Part shown: positions 37,301-43,939 of the stretch, in pieces
Layout: each line of letters starts with the position of its first letter
Numbering within the stretch: position 1 is the stretch's first letter
Source of the DNA: Paracoccaceae bacterium
GTDB taxonomy: Bacteria; Pseudomonadota; Alphaproteobacteria; Rhodobacterales; Rhodobacteraceae
Assembly (NCBI GenBank): GCA_019911965.1
Contig: JAIOJF010000038.1
Coordinates: 159,233-223,232, forward strand
DNA length: 64,000 bases
Direction: 5' to 3'
Program-made: the position numbers and the translations under genes
The notes under the pieces: model-generated
Seen by the model: only the letters and a program-made list of their open reading frames with translations
Told to the model about the DNA's origin: nothing
Database searches by the model: none

Positions 37301-39025
37301 ATTGACGAGGTCGAGGGCAAGATCGCGATCTACCACGATGCCCTGCGCAAGGCCGGCAACGATCCGGCGGATTTCCATGTGACGCTGATGCTGCACACTT
37401 TTGTCGGGCGCGACCGCGAGGTGGTGCGGAAAACCGCAAGGATGCCGATGCGCAACTACATGCTGTCGGCGGCCGGACTGATCAAGCAATGTGTCTGGTC
37501 CTTCCCCGCCTTCAAGAAGCCCAAAGGCGTGGACAACCCGTTCGATATTGATCTGGCAACGCTCAGCGAGGACGAACTGGAAGGCATCCTGGAATACGCC
37601 TTCAACCGTTACTTCGACGATAGCGGCCTGTTCGGTACGGTCGAGGATTGCCTGCGCCGGGTCGATCAGGTGCGCCGTATCGGCGTGACCGAAATCGCCT
37701 GCCTGATCGATTACGGCATTCCGGCGGAATCGGTGCTGGAGGGGCTTTATCCGCTGGCCGAAGTGCTGCGCCAGTCCGCCGCGCCCGGTGAACTGGCCGA
37801 GGACGATTTCAGCCTTGCCGCACAGATCCTGCGCCACGAGGTCACGCATCTGCAATGCACACCGTCGATGGCACGGATGATCTGCATGGATGACGGCGCC
37901 AAGGCGGCGCTTGGCCAGATCCGGCATCTGATGATCGGCGGCGAGGCCTTGCCGGGCAATCTGGTGGCCGAACTTGGCCGTGCGACCAAAGCACCGGTGC
38001 TGAACATGTACGGGCCGACGGAAACCACGATCTGGTCGTCAACCGCCCCGGCGGACGGCGCGGCGGGCACGGCCAGTATCGGCCTGCCGGTGGCCAATAC
38101 GGCGATGTATGTGCTGGACGGCGATCGCCAGCCCGTGCCGATCGGCAGTCCGGGCGAATTGTATATCGGCGGCGACGGGGTGGCGCGTGGCTACTGGCAG
38201 CGCCCGGACCTGACCGCCGAACGCTTCCCCGCCGATCCGTTCGCCTCGGGCGATCCCGAGCGACCGGCGCGGATGTACCAGACCGGAGACCGGGTGATCC
38301 GGCGCAGCGACGGCACGCTGGATTTCCTTGGCCGCACCGATCATCAGGTCAAACTGCGGGGCTTCCGGATCGAACCCGGCGAGATCGAGGCACGCCTGCA
38401 AGCGCTTGGCGGCGTTGCCCAGGCCGTGGTGATGGCACGCGAGGATGTACCCGGCGATATAAGGCTGGTGGCCTATATCCGCCTTTCTTCGCCGCTGGCG
38501 GATGCCGCGATGCGCAAGGCGCTGGCCGCGGCCCTGCCGGAATACATGGTACCGGCGCATTTCGTGACGCTGGATGCCTTCCCGCTGACGCCGAACGGCA
38601 AGGTGGATCGAAGCGCCCTGCCGGCCCCGAAATCGGCCAAGATCCTGCGGATCAGCGACGGTGCCGATCAGCCGGGCGGCAATGTCGCCGCGAAGATCGC
38701 GGAGGTCTGGTCGCGGATTCTGGGTGTGCCAAAGGTCAGCACCAGCGACAATTTCTTCGATCTGGGCGGCCATTCCCTGCTGGCGGTGCAGGCGCATCGC
38801 GAGTTGCGCGAGGCACTGAACACGACGCGGGTGAATATCACCGATATCTTCCGCTATCCCAGGATGGCCGATCTGGCAGCGCATCTGGAAACCTTGCTGG
38901 GCAGTCCGGAAACCACAGCGCCTGTTCAGTCCGGTGGCGGGCTGGCCGAGAAGGCCCGGGCGCGGTCCGATGCGATGGCACGCCGCCGCGCGATGCGGGC
39001 CAGTCGACAGGCGGATTCGGCATGA
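34385..39025 (+). CDS. NRPS-like protein: formyltransferase - condensation remnant - adenylation domain with inserted luciferase-like monooxygenase - PCP
   Basis: The 1,546-residue protein has several parts. A formyltransferase (about 1-185) shows catalytic Asn92 and His94 in INFHDGPLPR and Asp130 in GGIDEGD, then an FT_C-like part (about 195-300). A condensation-domain C-terminal remnant (about 460-545) lacks any HHxxxDG motif. The adenylation domain (about 545-760 and 1138-1415) has YTSGSTGTPKG at 690 and YGPTETT at 1209. An FMN-type luciferase-like monooxygenase (about 771-1130, MupA/Atu3671 family) is inserted between adenylation core motifs A4 and A5. A PCP (about 1432-1500) has Ser1464. 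Pocket residues read D-I-L-Q-M-G-M-I-W-K, close to glycine codes I recall. There is no TE. It is coupled by ATGA at both ends. Confidence 0.93.
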   Translation: MTEFSSAIIGNGSLLIQCSEILLERGHAVSAIVTDNRDIARWAADRGLRTEAMGDDIASRLGDCEFDWLFSIANLNLLPDDLIARAKKGAINFHDGPLPRYAGLNAPVWALLAGEAQHGVTWHMIEGGIDEGDIVSQRIFDIAPGETALTLNTRAYETAIASFAPLVDDLAGAGAKRVKQDLSQRSYCARDDRPGAAARLDFSQSAADITRLVRALDHGDYWNPLTAPKIRAGREIWLVGAANPVDGEATTIGTVLDVTDETLVVAVGDGAVALSRFRDQTGAAAEPRQIAAKGDVLPMLDADAVADLSEAMARAARADAYTRKHLAGFAPVALPLAKSGNVPDYRQRKLTSLARFDAGQAAGVIAAWLARLADGDRIDLALRTADRIPEIAAPYLTDWSPVRFEAGTASCAKAMEAFAANMAKARKAGPWARDLIARDPALSAPVMPDVGLSEAEDAAPIQGTCLTFGLTGGEVVLHYDANRLSEADLDILLARLDLVAAALAADAANAPLADLPILPESEREKVLHGWNATQAEYDRSACIHTLFAHQAALRGDDTALVFEAETLSYGELNALANQAASVLVEMGVKPGTLVGLYTPRSLEMMIGALAILKAGGAYVPLDPAYPDERIAHYIADSGLKVIVTVSDIAGDLPEHGAEVLEIDSDPRLPDAPESDFDSGVTAADLAYLIYTSGSTGTPKGVMVEHRNVANFFAGMDQKIDHEKGGVWMAVTSLSFDISVLELFYTLARGFKVVLAGDDMAANLSSGRVIGSGGEMDFSLYFWGNDDGPGPKKYELLLEGAKFADKHGFTAIYTPERHFHAFGGPYPNPSVTGAAVAAVTKNLSVRAGSCVTPLHHTARVAEEWAVIDNLTNGRAGLAVASGWQPDDFVLMPQNSPPDNRQAMFAAIEDLRKLWRGEAVEFPKKDGSMHAVITQPRPVSKELPIWVTIAGNPDTWREAGEIGAHVLTHLLGQSIDEVEGKIAIYHDALRKAGNDPADFHVTLMLHTFVGRDREVVRKTARMPMRNYMLSAAGLIKQCVWSFPAFKKPKGVDNPFDIDLATLSEDELEGILEYAFNRYFDDSGLFGTVEDCLRRVDQVRRIGVTEIACLIDYGIPAESVLEGLYPLAEVLRQSAAPGELAEDDFSLAAQILRHEVTHLQCTPSMARMICMDDGAKAALGQIRHLMIGGEALPGNLVAELGRATKAPVLNMYGPTETTIWSSTAPADGAAGTASIGLPVANTAMYVLDGDRQPVPIGSPGELYIGGDGVARGYWQRPDLTAERFPADPFASGDPERPARMYQTGDRVIRRSDGTLDFLGRTDHQVKLRGFRIEPGEIEARLQALGGVAQAVVMAREDVPGDIRLVAYIRLSSPLADAAMRKALAAALPEYMVPAHFVTLDAFPLTPNGKVDRSALPAPKSAKILRISDGADQPGGNVAAKIAEVWSRILGVPKVSTSDNFFDLGGHSLLAVQAHRELREALNTTRVNITDIFRYPRMADLAAHLETLLGSPETTAPVQSGGGLAEKARARSDAMARRRAMRASRQADSA

Positions 39026-39774
39026 AGGGCGTGCTGGATCAGGTCCATGCGGCACTGGGCCGGTTGTTGCCGGATGGTGTCGCAGGTGCGGTGTCGGACC
39101 CGACGGGCGATTATGGCCGCTCGGAAACCCCGGAACTGGCGTCTGTGGTCGATGCCACGGCGAAGCGGCGGCGCGAATTTGCTGCCGGTCGCTACGCGGC
39201 GCGGGCGGCGATGGCGGGGCTTGGCTATCCGCCCTATGCCATTCCCGGAGGCGCGGATCGGGCCCCGGTCTGGCCGGGCGGGCTGGTCGGCTCCATCTCG
39301 CATTGTGCCTCGGCCTGTGTCGCGGTCAGTGCGCCGGAAGGCGCGATGCTGGCCATCGGTATTGATATCGAGCCTGCCGAACCATTGCCGTCCGATCTGA
39401 TCGACACGATCTGCACCCCCGGCGAACGGGCCTGGCTGGCCACCCACCTGCCGGGCGAGCGCGGCATCCTGGCGCGGATGATCTTCTCGGCCAAGGAGGC
39501 GGCCTATAAATGCCAGTACCCGCTCAGCTCCACGGTGCTGGACTTCGATGCGCTGACCATCCGCCCGGATGACAGCGGCCCCGGCTTTCGCGCCGTGTTC
39601 CGCCAGCCGGTCGCACCGTTCCAGACCGGCAGCGCCCTGCCGGGGCGCAGCGTGACGGCGGCGGGCTATATCCTGACCTGCGTTTACCTGCCGCCTGCCG
39701 GAATCGGCGCACCGATGCCCTTTGCCCCGAGGCTTGCCGAGCCAAGGCCCGAGGCGATGGCGCTGCCGGTCTGA
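39022..39774 (+). CDS. 4'-phosphopantetheinyl transferase (EntD/Sfp-like)
   Basis: The 250-residue transferase has the family motifs VGSISHC (about residue 90), IGIDIEPAE (about 112) and FSAKEAAYKCQYP (about 155), which hold the Mg2+ ligands and the CoA-binding lysine. It moves phosphopantetheine from CoA onto the serines of carrier domains, here most likely PKS Ser1825 and NRPS Ser1464. Its start overlaps the NRPS stop by ATGA, so activation enzyme and client are made together. An EntD-like N terminus (FAAGRYAARAAM) is also present. Confidence 0.95.
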   Translation: MKGVLDQVHAALGRLLPDGVAGAVSDPTGDYGRSETPELASVVDATAKRRREFAAGRYAARAAMAGLGYPPYAIPGGADRAPVWPGGLVGSISHCASACVAVSAPEGAMLAIGIDIEPAEPLPSDLIDTICTPGERAWLATHLPGERGILARMIFSAKEAAYKCQYPLSSTVLDFDALTIRPDDSGPGFRAVFRQPVAPFQTGSALPGRSVTAAGYILTCVYLPPAGIGAPMPFAPRLAEPRPEAMALPV

Positions 39775-39884
39775 CCGGCGGGCACCGAAAGAACGCGGCA
39801 CAATCATATTGTCGTCCCATTCAGGGCGATAATCGCCAGATGGGAAAAAGGGGCCGCTGCGGCAACGCGGCGGGCACGGACAGA
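39775..39884 (+). promoter_or_regulatory. Two short palindromes before the Wzz-like gene
   Basis: This spacer contains ACAAT-CAT-ATTGT (39800-39812) and GGCGAT-A-ATCGCC (39825-39837), both perfect inverted repeats 12 bp apart. They mark a probable regulatory boundary between the metabolite operon and the co-polymerase gene. The first, an AT-rich 5-3-5 palindrome, has the form of a dimeric regulator site. No specific regulator is indicated. Confidence 0.4.
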
Positions 39885-41210
39885 ATGGAAAAGATGTTCG
39901 CAGCCAATGAAATCCTGGCGATGTTGCGCCGGCATTTCGTGATCTTCGCGCTGATCCTCGGCAGCGGGGTGGCGGCGTCGTTCATGTATGCCCTGAGCCT
40001 GCCGCGGCTTTACGAAACCTCGGCGGTGATCCAGATCGAAACCCCGCCCTTGTCCACGCCGATCTCGGCGGGCAGCCGCGAAACCTCGCGCGCGATGCAG
40101 CAATTGCTGCGCACCGAACAACGCCTGATGGCACGCGACCATTTGATCCGCATCATCAACGAATACGACCTGTTTGCCGACCGCCCCGGCGCCACTCAGA
40201 GCGATAAGGTGCTGGCCCTCCGGCTGGCAACGCGGATCGAACAGGTGACCAACCCCACCCTGCAATGGCGCACCGATATCACGCCGACCGCGCTGACGGT
40301 GACGGTGCGGCTGGGTGACCCCAACCTGGCCGCCGATATCGCCAATGAATTCGTCGATTCCGTGCTGGAGCATAACAAGAAAAGCCGCAGCCAGCGGGTG
40401 CGCGAGACGCTCGATTTCTTCGAGAGCGAGGCAACCCGGGTCGGCGCGGAAATCGCCGCGCTGGAGACCGAGATCGCCGCCTTCAAACACGCCAATGCCG
40501 GGGCGCTGCCCGAGGCATTGATACCCAAGCGCACGCAATTGGTGACGCTGGAAGAAACCGATCTGGAACTTGAACAGCAACTGGTCGAACTGATCGGGGC
40601 CAATGCCTCGGGTGTGCGCACCGCCATCGCCCAGCAGATCGCCCAGGTCGAGGAACGCCGCGCCGTGGTCGCCGAGAAACGCGCGGCGCTTGAGGCCGAT
40701 CTTGCCGCCGCGCCGGAGGTTGAAAAGCAGTACAACAAGCTGCGCCGCCATCTGGCGCAACTGGAAGAACAATTCACCGTCATCACCCGCCAGCGGGCCG
40801 AGGCCGAGATGGGTCAGATGCTGGAATATTCCAGCCAGTCGGAGAATTACGAGGTGCTGGAACGCGCCCCCGTGCCGGACATGCCGATCGCGCCCAGCCG
40901 GCGGAAAACCTTCGTGATGGGGCTGGCGGCCAGTTTTGCGGCGGCCATTGCGGTGGTGTTCACGCTGGAAAACCTGAAGCCGGTCCTGCGCAACGCCGCC
41001 CAGATGGAGCGCCAGCTGGGCATCCGCCCGGTGGTGGTGATCCCGAATATCGAAACCACCGGCGAATTTGCCCGCCGCCGGGTCTATCGCGCCCTGATCG
41101 CGGTGGCGATGATCTTCGCGCTGTCGGTCTCGCTGATGGCGATCAACCGCTATGTCTTCCGGTTCGACCACTTCATCAGCGCCAACTGGTTGCCGGGCGG
41201 GGTTCGCTGA
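39885..41210 (+). CDS. Wzz/GumC-like polysaccharide co-polymerase (chain-length determinant), no kinase domain
   Basis: The protein has 441 residues from ATG 39885; an in-frame ATG at 39840 would add 15 residues and lies on the upstream palindrome. The first transmembrane helix is at about 13-35 (HFVIFALILGSGVAASFMYAL), a long periplasmic coiled-coil region rich in Glu/Ala/Leu at about 170-320, and a second helix follows the Pro-rich VPDMPIAPSRR. An additional C-terminal helix (VAMIFALSVSLMAIN) follows a short cytosolic segment. It controls polymer length at the inner membrane. The usual fused tyrosine-kinase domain is absent; a separate ATPase at 57,748 may serve this role. Confidence 0.88.
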   Translation: MEKMFAANEILAMLRRHFVIFALILGSGVAASFMYALSLPRLYETSAVIQIETPPLSTPISAGSRETSRAMQQLLRTEQRLMARDHLIRIINEYDLFADRPGATQSDKVLALRLATRIEQVTNPTLQWRTDITPTALTVTVRLGDPNLAADIANEFVDSVLEHNKKSRSQRVRETLDFFESEATRVGAEIAALETEIAAFKHANAGALPEALIPKRTQLVTLEETDLELEQQLVELIGANASGVRTAIAQQIAQVEERRAVVAEKRAALEADLAAAPEVEKQYNKLRRHLAQLEEQFTVITRQRAEAEMGQMLEYSSQSENYEVLERAPVPDMPIAPSRRKTFVMGLAASFAAAIAVVFTLENLKPVLRNAAQMERQLGIRPVVVIPNIETTGEFARRRVYRALIAVAMIFALSVSLMAINRYVFRFDHFISANWLPGGVR

Positions 41211-41710
41211 ACGCGCCTGTCCGCAATTCCGGCAAGTCATGGTAAATCCCTGAAAACACGAATGATTCGCATTCGCCCGACTGCGATGAACAATCCTGCC
41301 GGCCGCTGTGGGATCACCCCGAAACGCGAAACAATTCCCGCGCCGCGCGTGCCTGGCGACCAGAAAACGGGGCGGAATTGAGACCAAGTTGAAACAAAAT
41401 ATGGCATATTAACAAATGCTTACCCAATCCCGCCCCATTGTGTCCAAGGCAGGGCGTAGACATGGCGGGGCGGGTCTGTATCACTTGTATCCGGGTGGGA
41501 GAAAGTCAGGTGAGAACAGGGTGTTTCACAGGCTCGATGCCCACACGAGTCGCCCCGGCTGAAATCGGGGTTCTCCGAACATTTCAACGCTGAAGACATC
41601 CGGTCAGGTCTGACCGGTTACTACAACGCTGCGGCCCATGCCGCGGCGGCTAGCGAAGATTTGCGGCATCTTCCCGCGACACACGCCTGTTCCTCACGGG
41701 GAGAGGTGGT
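41211..41710 (+). promoter_or_regulatory. 500 bp leader before the initiating sugar transferase, with several palindromes
   Basis: No coding frame is supported here. Visible elements are: the AT-rich palindrome AATAT-GGC-ATATT (41398-41410) near a TTGAAA hexamer at 41389; CCCGCCCC (41429-41436) paired with GGGGCGGG (41467-41474); CCCCG (41553-41557) with CGGGG (41566-41570); a near-perfect palindrome CCGGTCAG-GT-CTGACCGG (41600-41617); and GCGGC-CCAT-GCCGC (41631-41644). The length and the succession of stems suggest a promoter at the left and a structured 5' leader for the sugar-transferase mRNA. Confidence 0.5.
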
Positions 41711-42376
41711 ATGGCTTTTGACACCAGCCGGACGTTTGAACAAAGCGCCGGATTGGGCCTTGTGCAGACAGGTCTTTACGTGACCTATCTGAAACGCGGC
41801 CTCGATATCGTGATCGTGTTGCTGTTCGCGCTGCCGGTCCTGCTGATCGTCGCATTCCTGGCGCTGCTTGTCGCGCTGGATGGCGGTAACCCGTTCTATG
41901 CCCAGCGGCGGATCGGGCTGCAACGCCGCCCGTTCCGCATGTGGAAACTGCGCTCGATGGTGGCGGATGCCGACCAGTTGCTGGAACGCCACCTGGCCAC
42001 CGATCCGGCCATGCGCCGCGAATGGGACCTGACCCAGAAGCTGAAAGCCGATCCGCGCATCACCCCGATCGGGCGGCTGATCCGCAAGACCTCGCTGGAT
42101 GAGTTGCCGCAGCTGTGGAATGTGCTGACGGGGGACATGTCGCTGATCGGCCCGCGCCCGATGATGCCGGGCCAGGACGAGATCTACCCCGGCACCGCCT
42201 ATTACGCGATGCGCCCCGGCCTGTCGGGCTATTGGCAGACCTCGGTGCGCAACGACAGCAACTTCGCCGAACGCGCCTATCACGACACGCAGTATTTCCA
42301 CGACCAGTCGTTGCTGACGGATATCACGGTGATGATGCGCACGGTGCGGGTGGTGCTGCAGGCAACCGGCCACTAG
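41711..42376 (+). CDS. ExoY/WcaJ-type undecaprenyl-phosphate sugar phosphotransferase
   Basis: The 221-residue protein is the short, single-anchor form of the bacterial sugar transferase family. It has a hydrophobic reentrant helix at about 30-55 (LDIVIVLLFALPVLLIVAF), then MWKLRSMVADAD, SLDELPQLWNVLTGDMSLIGPRP and the closing RPGLSGYWQ. It transfers the first sugar-1-phosphate to undecaprenyl phosphate and so starts repeat-unit synthesis. It heads a two-gene unit with the WecG-type gene and follows the structured leader. Confidence 0.94.
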   Translation: MAFDTSRTFEQSAGLGLVQTGLYVTYLKRGLDIVIVLLFALPVLLIVAFLALLVALDGGNPFYAQRRIGLQRRPFRMWKLRSMVADADQLLERHLATDPAMRREWDLTQKLKADPRITPIGRLIRKTSLDELPQLWNVLTGDMSLIGPRPMMPGQDEIYPGTAYYAMRPGLSGYWQTSVRNDSNFAERAYHDTQYFHDQSLLTDITVMMRTVRVVLQATGH

Positions 42377-42400
42377 GCCCCGGCGAAAGGAGCGAATGCG

Positions 42401-43156
42401 ATGAAATTCCGCCTTGGATCACATTGGCAGGACATCAATGTCCCCGACCGTGCAACGCTGGTTGCCGCCGTCAGTGCGCGGCTGCTGACCGGCCAGGGGT
42501 TTTCGCTGGCGACGCTCAATCTGGATCATCTGGTGAAGCTGTCGCACAATCCCGATTTCCGGCAGGCCTATGGCAGGGCCGATCTGGTGGTGGCGGATGG
42601 CAATCCGGTGGTCTGGCTGTCGCGGCTGGCGCGCAGGCCGGTGGAATTGCAGCCCGGCTCGGACCTGGTGCTGCCGCTGGCGCGGATCGCACGCGATTGC
42701 GGGGCAAGCGTGGCGCTGGTCGGCTCGACCCAGGGCGCGCTGGAAAAGGCCGCCGCACGGCTGCAGCGCGAGGTGCCGGGCCTGTCGGTGACTGCCTGCA
42801 TCGCGCCGTCATTCGGGTTTGATCCCGAAGGCGCGGCTGCGGATGCGGTGCTGAACGAGATTGAATGGTCCGGGGCGCGGCTGTGCTTTCTGGCGCTGGG
42901 TGCGCCGAAACAGGAGGTTTTTGCCGCCAGGGCGCGCGGTGTTCTGCCGGGTGTCGGTTTTGCCTCGGTCGGGGCGGGGCTGGATTTTCTGGCGGAAACC
43001 CAGAAACGCGCCCCTCTCTGGGTGCGGCGGCTGGCGATGGAATGGGCGTGGCGGATGGCCGGCAATCCCCGCCGCCTGGCGCGGCGCTATCTGCAATGCG
43101 CGCTGATCCTGCCGGGCCAGACGCTGTCTGCCTTACGCCTTCGCGTCACCGCCTGA
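42401..43156 (+). CDS. WecG/TagA/CpsF family glycosyltransferase
   Basis: This 251-residue GT26 enzyme has the family pattern: TLNLDHLVKLSHNPDFRQAY with DLVVADGNPVVW, the donor motif VALVGSTQGALEKAA, then FLALGAPKQEVFAA and VGAGLDFLAE. Such enzymes add the second sugar to the lipid-linked primer made by ExoY-type transferases. AAAGGAG at 42386-42392 supports the start. Its last 24 bases overlap the 3' end of the leftward SDR gene, so the two mRNAs are antisense at their ends. Confidence 0.93.
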   Translation: MKFRLGSHWQDINVPDRATLVAAVSARLLTGQGFSLATLNLDHLVKLSHNPDFRQAYGRADLVVADGNPVVWLSRLARRPVELQPGSDLVLPLARIARDCGASVALVGSTQGALEKAAARLQREVPGLSVTACIAPSFGFDPEGAAADAVLNEIEWSGARLCFLALGAPKQEVFAARARGVLPGVGFASVGAGLDFLAETQKRAPLWVRRLAMEWAWRMAGNPRRLARRYLQCALILPGQTLSALRLRVTA

Positions 43157-43939
43157 GGCAACACCCAACCGCCGTGGCGCGGGCGCGCGGCGCAGCAATG
43201 CGCGATCCAGCAGGCGGCGTTTCAGCGATCTCGGCGGCAGGATTTCGCAATCCATCTCGAAGATCGAGCCGCTCAACGCCGGGTCATGCCAGAGCGCCAG
43301 CTCAGCCCCCCATGCGGCGGCAATCGCCGGGTCCAGCCCGTCGGCAATGCCCATCGTGGTGTTGAGCATTCCCGGCATCCAGTCATTAACCACGATACCC
43401 GGCAGGCGCAGGCCGATATCCGCCACAAGCACACGGCTGAATATCCGCGCCGCACCCTTGGAGACCGAATAGGCCGAACTGCCCGGCAAGGGCGCGATAT
43501 CGGCAAAGGTCGAGACGTTCAGGATACGGCCAATGCCGGTGTCGGCCATCTGCTCAAGTGCCGCCAGTGTGCAGGCCACGGTGCCGCCGAGGTTGATATT
43601 CACGGCGGCCATGAACTCCGCCGGGGAATATGCCAGCAGATCGGCCTTCGGATAGATCGCCGCGTTGTTGATCAGGATGGTGACCGGGCCGTGATCGCGT
43701 TTCAAGGCGGCAAAGCACTCCGCCACCGCGCCCGCGTCGGCGATATCCAGCGGGCAGGCGATGAACTGCCCGGCACCGATCAGCGCGCCGGTTTCCGCCA
43801 GCGCATCCGCGCGCCGGCCAATCCCGGCAACCCGCATGCCGCGTGCCGACAGTGCCATCGCCAGGGCGCGGCCAAGGCCCGATCCGGCCCCGGTGACAAC
43901 CGCCAGCCCGGCGCGGATATGTGCGTCGGCATCTGTCAT
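43133..43939 (-). CDS. SDR family NAD(P)-dependent oxidoreductase
   Basis: The 268-residue classical short-chain dehydrogenase starts at ATG 43939 (MTDADAHIRAG). It has the TGAGSGLG cofactor loop near residue 15, the NNAA motif, and the catalytic Ser plus YSVSK near residue 150. Its start overlaps the stop of the upstream GMC gene in ATGA form. With the GMC oxidoreductase it could alter a sugar or lipid alcohol used in the surface polymer; substrate is unknown. The frame extends upstream to 44089, inside the GMC gene, and is not used. Confidence 0.9.
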   Translation of the reverse strand: MTDADAHIRAGLAVVTGAGSGLGRALAMALSARGMRVAGIGRRADALAETGALIGAGQFIACPLDIADAGAVAECFAALKRDHGPVTILINNAAIYPKADLLAYSPAEFMAAVNINLGGTVACTLAALEQMADTGIGRILNVSTFADIAPLPGSSAYSVSKGAARIFSRVLVADIGLRLPGIVVNDWMPGMLNTTMGIADGLDPAIAAAWGAELALWHDPALSGSIFEMDCEILPPRSLKRRLLDRALLRRAPAPRRLGVASGGDAKA

